Of a stretch of 45,472 bases of DNA, positions 42,257 to 45,472 are shown piece after piece. The DNA lies in contig NZ_SMKK01000047.1 in NCBI RefSeq assembly GCF_004348425.1, positions 1-45,472 of the forward strand, written 5' to 3'. This DNA is from Actinomadura sp. 7K507 (GTDB lineage: Bacteria > Actinomycetota > Actinomycetes > Streptosporangiales > Streptosporangiaceae). Made by a program: the position numbers and the translations under genes. A model generated the notes under the pieces. The model did no database searches, was not told the origin of the DNA, and saw only the letters and a list, made by a program, of their open reading frames with translations. How positions within the stretch are numbered: the stretch's first letter is position 1; every line of letters begins with the position of its first letter.

Positions 42257-44845
42257 TCACTCGGCCTTCGCCGCCTCCAGGACGGGGACGGCCGCCGCGC
42301 GACGGGCGGGTAGGGCGGAGGTGGCCAGCGTGACGATGGCGGCGCCGGCGATCACCAGGGCGAACAGCCACCATGGCGGGGCCTGGCCGAAGAACGAGCT
42401 GCCCGTGCCCACACGCATCAGAGTCACGGTGCCGAGCGCGGTGCCCACGCCGAGGAGGCTCCCGAGCAGGACGACCGTGGCGGCCTCCCACCGGACGATC
42501 GACCGGACCTGCGCCGCCGTGGCGCCGACCGCGCCGAGCAGCCCGAACTCGCGGGTCCGCTCGGCGACGCTCATCGAGACGGTCGTCGCCATCCCGAACA
42601 GGGCGAGGACGAGTGACATGCCGATGAAGCCGTAGATGACACGCATGCCGCTCGTCATCGAGTCGGCGGCCGTCCCGATGTAGGCGGACCGGTCGAGCAC
42701 CTCGACGCCCGGCACGTCCGCGACCGCGCGGGTCAGGCCGTCCTTCGTGCCTCCCCGGACGAGGACCGCCTGCGTGGCGGCGTCCGGGTCCAGCCGGTCC
42801 ATGGTGGCCGACGACACGAGCGCCTGGTCGGCGAACAGGTGGGACGGGTCGTGGTAGGCGCCCGCGATGGTCAGCGCGACCCGGCCACCGCCGCCGCGGA
42901 CGACGATCCGCTGCCCCTTCTTCAGGTCCTGCGCCTCCATGATCGTGGACGTGAGCCCGATCTCGCCGGTGCGGAGCGGCCGCAGATCACCGCCGAGGTC
43001 GAGGACGGACGGCAGCGCGGCCTGGTCGGCGCCGGACACCATCAGGTACAGCGGCGTGGGGTCGCCGTCGCCGTAGGGGCTCTTCGGGCGCGGCGAGACG
43101 AGCTTGGCGTCGGTGCCCGTGAGCGCCATCGCCCGGGACACGCCCGGCGCCGCGGCGGCCCGGTCCGCCACCTCGCGGGGCAGGGGCGCGGTCCCGGACG
43201 AGGTCAAGCCGGTCGCGGCGATCGCGTGCTCGGCCCGCATCACCTCCTCCCCGGCCTCGGCGAACCGCGCGTTCACCGACAGGACGATCAGCGCGGTCGT
43301 GCCGACCAGCGCCACGCCGAGCATCAGGGACGACGCCGCCGACGACACGCGGCGCGGGTTGCGGGTGATGGTGGCGCGGGCCAGCCGCCCGGCCTCCCCG
43401 CTCACAGCCGTCCCGACGCGTCCGACCAGGCCGCCGAGCGGGCCGACGAAGAACGGCGCGAGGATCGACAGCGCCGCCACGGTCGTCATGGCCCCCATGA
43501 GGATCATGACGGAGACGCCGATGGTGCGGTCGGTCCCCGGCGGCTCGTCGTGCCTGAGCACGAAGACCAGGCCGAAGAACATGCAGGCGAAGGCGAGCAC
43601 GGCGAGCGCGCCGAGCAGCCGGGGCAGGCGCCGCCCGGTGGTGTCGGAGCTCGCGGCGCGGAGCGCCTGCATGGGCGAGATGCGCGCGGCCTTCCTGGCG
43701 GCCCGCCACGCCGCGAGCTGGGTGACGAGGACCCCGGTCACGGCCGGGACGAGCAGCGCGACCCAGCCGTACTGGACGTCGGCGGCGGAGATGTCGAAGC
43801 CGTCCTGCGCGAACAGGGTGGTGAGCAGGCTCGACACCGGGTAGCCGAGCAGCACGCCGCCGATCGAGGCGACGATGCCGAGCGCGAGCGCTTCGAGCTT
43901 GATGAGCCGTTTGATCTGGCGGGGCGTGGCGCCGATGGCGCCGAGCAGCGCGAGCCGGCGGGTGCGCTGCCGGACGAGGGTGCCGAAGGTGTTGGCCACG
44001 ACGAACAGGCCGACGAACACCGAGACCGACGCGAGCATGCCGATGGCGCCGCCGATCGACGTTCCGTCCGACTGGAGGGTGGCCGAGTGGGCCCTCCGCA
44101 CGTCGGCGGCCGTCCGGACGGTGACGTCCTCGCCGCGCAGCGCGCCGGTCAGGTCCTTGTTGAGCTGCGCCGCCCCGACCCCGGGTGCGGCCTTCACCCA
44201 CACGCCCTGCCATGTCCCGGCGGGCAGTCCCGCCGCCCGCCGGACGGTCTCCGGCGGCGCCAGTACCAGGTCGCCTCTCGCCACGGAGCCGCGGCCGTCC
44301 ACGGTGACGATCCCGACGACCTTCATCTCGCGGCTCTGCCTCGGCAGCGTCACCCGCAGCGGGTCGCCGGCCTCCAGCTTCCCCGCCCGCGCCACGTGCC
44401 GGGTGACCGCGACCTCGCCGTCGGCGGCGGGCGCGCGTCCCGACTCCAGGTGGTACGGGTTGAGGCCGGCCTGCGATGTCCACGGCCGCAGCGTCGTCCC
44501 GGCTCCGGCCGGCGGGACGATCGTCTCGCCGTCCGGACCGCTCGCGGTCACCGGGACCATCGCGTCCCCGGCGACCGCCGCCACGCCCGGCCGTCCCGCG
44601 ACCTCGTCCAGCGCCACCCGCCCGTCCGGGGCCGCGTACACGTCGTCCGGGTCGGCGGTCCCGCCGAGGACGAGCACGTCCGTCTGGGCGTACTCGCTGG
44701 CGTCGCTGCCCGACACCGCCTCCTGTGCCCGCAGCGTGAACTGCAGCGACCCCGCGATCAGCCCGATCGAGAAGACCGCCGCCAGCAGGGTCGCGACGAG
44801 CCGCACCCAGCCTTCGGTGAACGAGCGGCGTGCGATGAGCCACAT
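42257..44845 (-). CDS. FtsX/MacB-type ABC permease, copy 2
   Basis: An 862-aa paralogue of copy 1 with the same layout of two FtsX domains. Identity is concentrated in membrane and cytoplasmic segments (NTFGTLVRQRTRRLALLGAI and TPRQIKRLIKLEALALGIVA are shared exactly), while the extracytoplasmic domains differ more, for example a longer loop with PRPKSPYGDGDPTPLYL. ATG 44845 follows the ATPase stop by five bases, with GGAGG ahead. The differences outside the membrane suggest distinct ligands for the two modules. Confidence 0.88.
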   Translation of the reverse strand: MWLIARRSFTEGWVRLVATLLAAVFSIGLIAGSLQFTLRAQEAVSGSDASEYAQTDVLVLGGTADPDDVYAAPDGRVALDEVAGRPGVAAVAGDAMVPVTASGPDGETIVPPAGAGTTLRPWTSQAGLNPYHLESGRAPAADGEVAVTRHVARAGKLEAGDPLRVTLPRQSREMKVVGIVTVDGRGSVARGDLVLAPPETVRRAAGLPAGTWQGVWVKAAPGVGAAQLNKDLTGALRGEDVTVRTAADVRRAHSATLQSDGTSIGGAIGMLASVSVFVGLFVVANTFGTLVRQRTRRLALLGAIGATPRQIKRLIKLEALALGIVASIGGVLLGYPVSSLLTTLFAQDGFDISAADVQYGWVALLVPAVTGVLVTQLAAWRAARKAARISPMQALRAASSDTTGRRLPRLLGALAVLAFACMFFGLVFVLRHDEPPGTDRTIGVSVMILMGAMTTVAALSILAPFFVGPLGGLVGRVGTAVSGEAGRLARATITRNPRRVSSAASSLMLGVALVGTTALIVLSVNARFAEAGEEVMRAEHAIAATGLTSSGTAPLPREVADRAAAAPGVSRAMALTGTDAKLVSPRPKSPYGDGDPTPLYLMVSGADQAALPSVLDLGGDLRPLRTGEIGLTSTIMEAQDLKKGQRIVVRGGGGRVALTIAGAYHDPSHLFADQALVSSATMDRLDPDAATQAVLVRGGTKDGLTRAVADVPGVEVLDRSAYIGTAADSMTSGMRVIYGFIGMSLVLALFGMATTVSMSVAERTREFGLLGAVGATAAQVRSIVRWEAATVVLLGSLLGVGTALGTVTLMRVGTGSSFFGQAPPWWLFALVIAGAAIVTLATSALPARRAAAVPVLEAAKAE

Positions 44846-44850
44846 GCCGC

Positions 44851-45472
44851 TCAGCCCTCCATCTGCCGCATGGCGGCGTGGACCCGGTCGATGGACGGCG
44901 AGACCAGCTCGCGCACGAGCATCCCGTCGGCGAGGAACAGCACCCGGTCGGCGTGGGCGGCTGCCACCGGGTCGTGCGTCACCATGACCACCGTCTGGTG
45001 GTAGGTGTCCACGGCGCTGCGCAGGAACCCGAGCACCTCGGCGCCCGATTTGGAGTCGAGGTTGCCGGTCGGTTCGTCGGCGAACAGGACTTCGGGCCGG
45101 GTCAGCAGTGCCCGTGCCACGGCGACCCGTTGCTGCTGTCCGCCCGACAGTTCGCTCGGGCGGTGCGCGAGCCGTTCGCGCAGGCCGAGCGCGTCCACGA
45201 TGGTGTCGAACCACTGCCGGTCGGCGCTGCGGTTTCCGAGTCGGCCGGTGAGCCTGATGTTCTCCTCGGCCGTCAGCATCGGCAGCAGGTTGAACGACTG
45301 GAACACGAATCCGAGCCGGTCGCGGCGCAGCTTGGTCAGCCGGGTCCGCGACAGCTTCGTGATCTCCACGTCGCCGATCAGCACCGACCCGGACGACACC
45401 GTGTCCAGCCCGGCCATGCAGTGCAGGAACGTCGACTTCCCGGAGCCCGACGGCCCCATGATCGCGGTGAAC
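44851..45472 (-). CDS. ABC transporter ATPase, copy 2 (partial at window edge)
   Basis: The C-terminal 207 codons of a LolD/MacB-like ATPase; the start lies beyond the right edge. Walker [10 protein letters not shown], signature [24 protein letters not shown] and VTHDP are all present. It differs from copy 1 mainly in the last 40 residues ([20 protein letters not shown] against [20 protein letters not shown]). It forms the first gene of the second ABC module. Confidence 0.9.
   Translation of the reverse strand, partial: FTAIMGPSGSGKSTFLHCMAGLDTVSSGSVLIGDVEITKLSRTRLTKLRRDRLGFVFQSFNLLPMLTAEENIRLTGRLGNRSADRQWFDTIVDALGLRERLAHRPSELSGGQQQRVAVARALLTRPEVLFADEPTGNLDSKSGAEVLGFLRSAVDTYHQTVVMVTHDPVAAAHADRVLFLADGMLVRELVSPSIDRVHAAMRQMEG

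Overview
The window is high-GC actinobacterial chromosome (codon third positions almost all G/C, many GTG starts, frequent leaderless starts, a WhiJ/BldB-type regulator pair, an ECF41 sigma factor, KdpFABC with KdpDE, Tat-exported enzymes). Gene content points to a filamentous actinomycete of the Streptosporangiales/Thermomonosporaceae type (Actinomadura-like); that assignment is inference. No rRNA, tRNA, CRISPR, transposase or prophage gene was seen. Part of the gene order (dapD, dapE, a LOG-family gene, then further on a DHPS-like C-terminal protein, a Rv1209-like protein and tag) resembles the Mycobacterium tuberculosis Rv1201c-Rv1210 neighbourhood, so the core is probably conserved chromosome with insertions.

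Region 1 (1-4428) is a regulatory and partly decaying area: an HTH/coiled-coil/NB-ARC ATPase that stops where TPR sensor repeats would normally begin, a two-helix membrane protein, a frameshifted small minus-strand gene, a frameshifted XRE/DUF5753 regulator with its DUF397 partner, and the debris of a secreted lipase. Three copies of the dyad GTTGC-N8-GCAAC flank the NB-ARC gene and precede the membrane protein gene, suggesting one regulator controls both.

Region 2 (4429-11696) holds a secreted alpha/beta hydrolase, an MFS transporter and GT4 glycosyltransferase pair, and a sterol locus: a Tat-exported cholesterol oxidase divergent from an NAD(P)-dependent dehydrogenase plus a CxxC carboxymuconolactone-decarboxylase-family protein. 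The 150-bp divergent region carries a KstR-type operator over the oxidase promoter and a KstR2-type operator over the dehydrogenase promoter. This is the most interesting functional lead in the window, because it ties two genes of unknown role to steroid catabolism.

Region 3 (11698-16700) contains an ECF41 (SigJ-type) sigma factor with its own candidate promoter, a divergent DHA2-type MFS exporter, a WD40 protein and a Ser/Thr kinase remnant. Region 4 (16701-21625) has a lysozyme-like membrane protein, lysine/DAP biosynthesis genes dapD and dapE, an Sfp-type phosphopantetheinyl transferase sharing a very compact divergent promoter with dapE, a LOG-family gene and a YagU-like membrane protein.

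Region 5 (21640-30974) is one tightly overlapping potassium-uptake operon: a 27-aa peptide, kdpF, kdpA, kdpB, kdpC (with a large four-cysteine insert), kdpD, kdpE, then an HtrA-type lipoprotein protease. A 20-bp direct repeat upstream is the likely response-regulator site. Region 6 (30975-38756) has a TetR regulator, a second LOG-family gene, a frameshifted ThDP enzyme, an inositol-monophosphatase-type enzyme and a PhoX/DUF839 protein (both with Gly/His-rich insertions), a 34-bp-arm palindrome as a bidirectional terminator, a stand-alone DHPS-like C-terminal protein, a Rv1209-like membrane protein, an SRPBCC protein and tag. Region 7 (38757-45472) is a tandem duplication of a MacB/FtsX-type ABC exporter module whose ATPase genes are almost identical at the nucleotide level while the permeases have diverged. 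The second ATPase runs off the window.

Four reading frames are broken by small length changes (near 2813, 3455, 4249 and 33210) and one by an in-frame nonsense codon (16506). Some of these look like true decay; those at 3455 and 33210 are otherwise pristine and could equally be sequencing errors.
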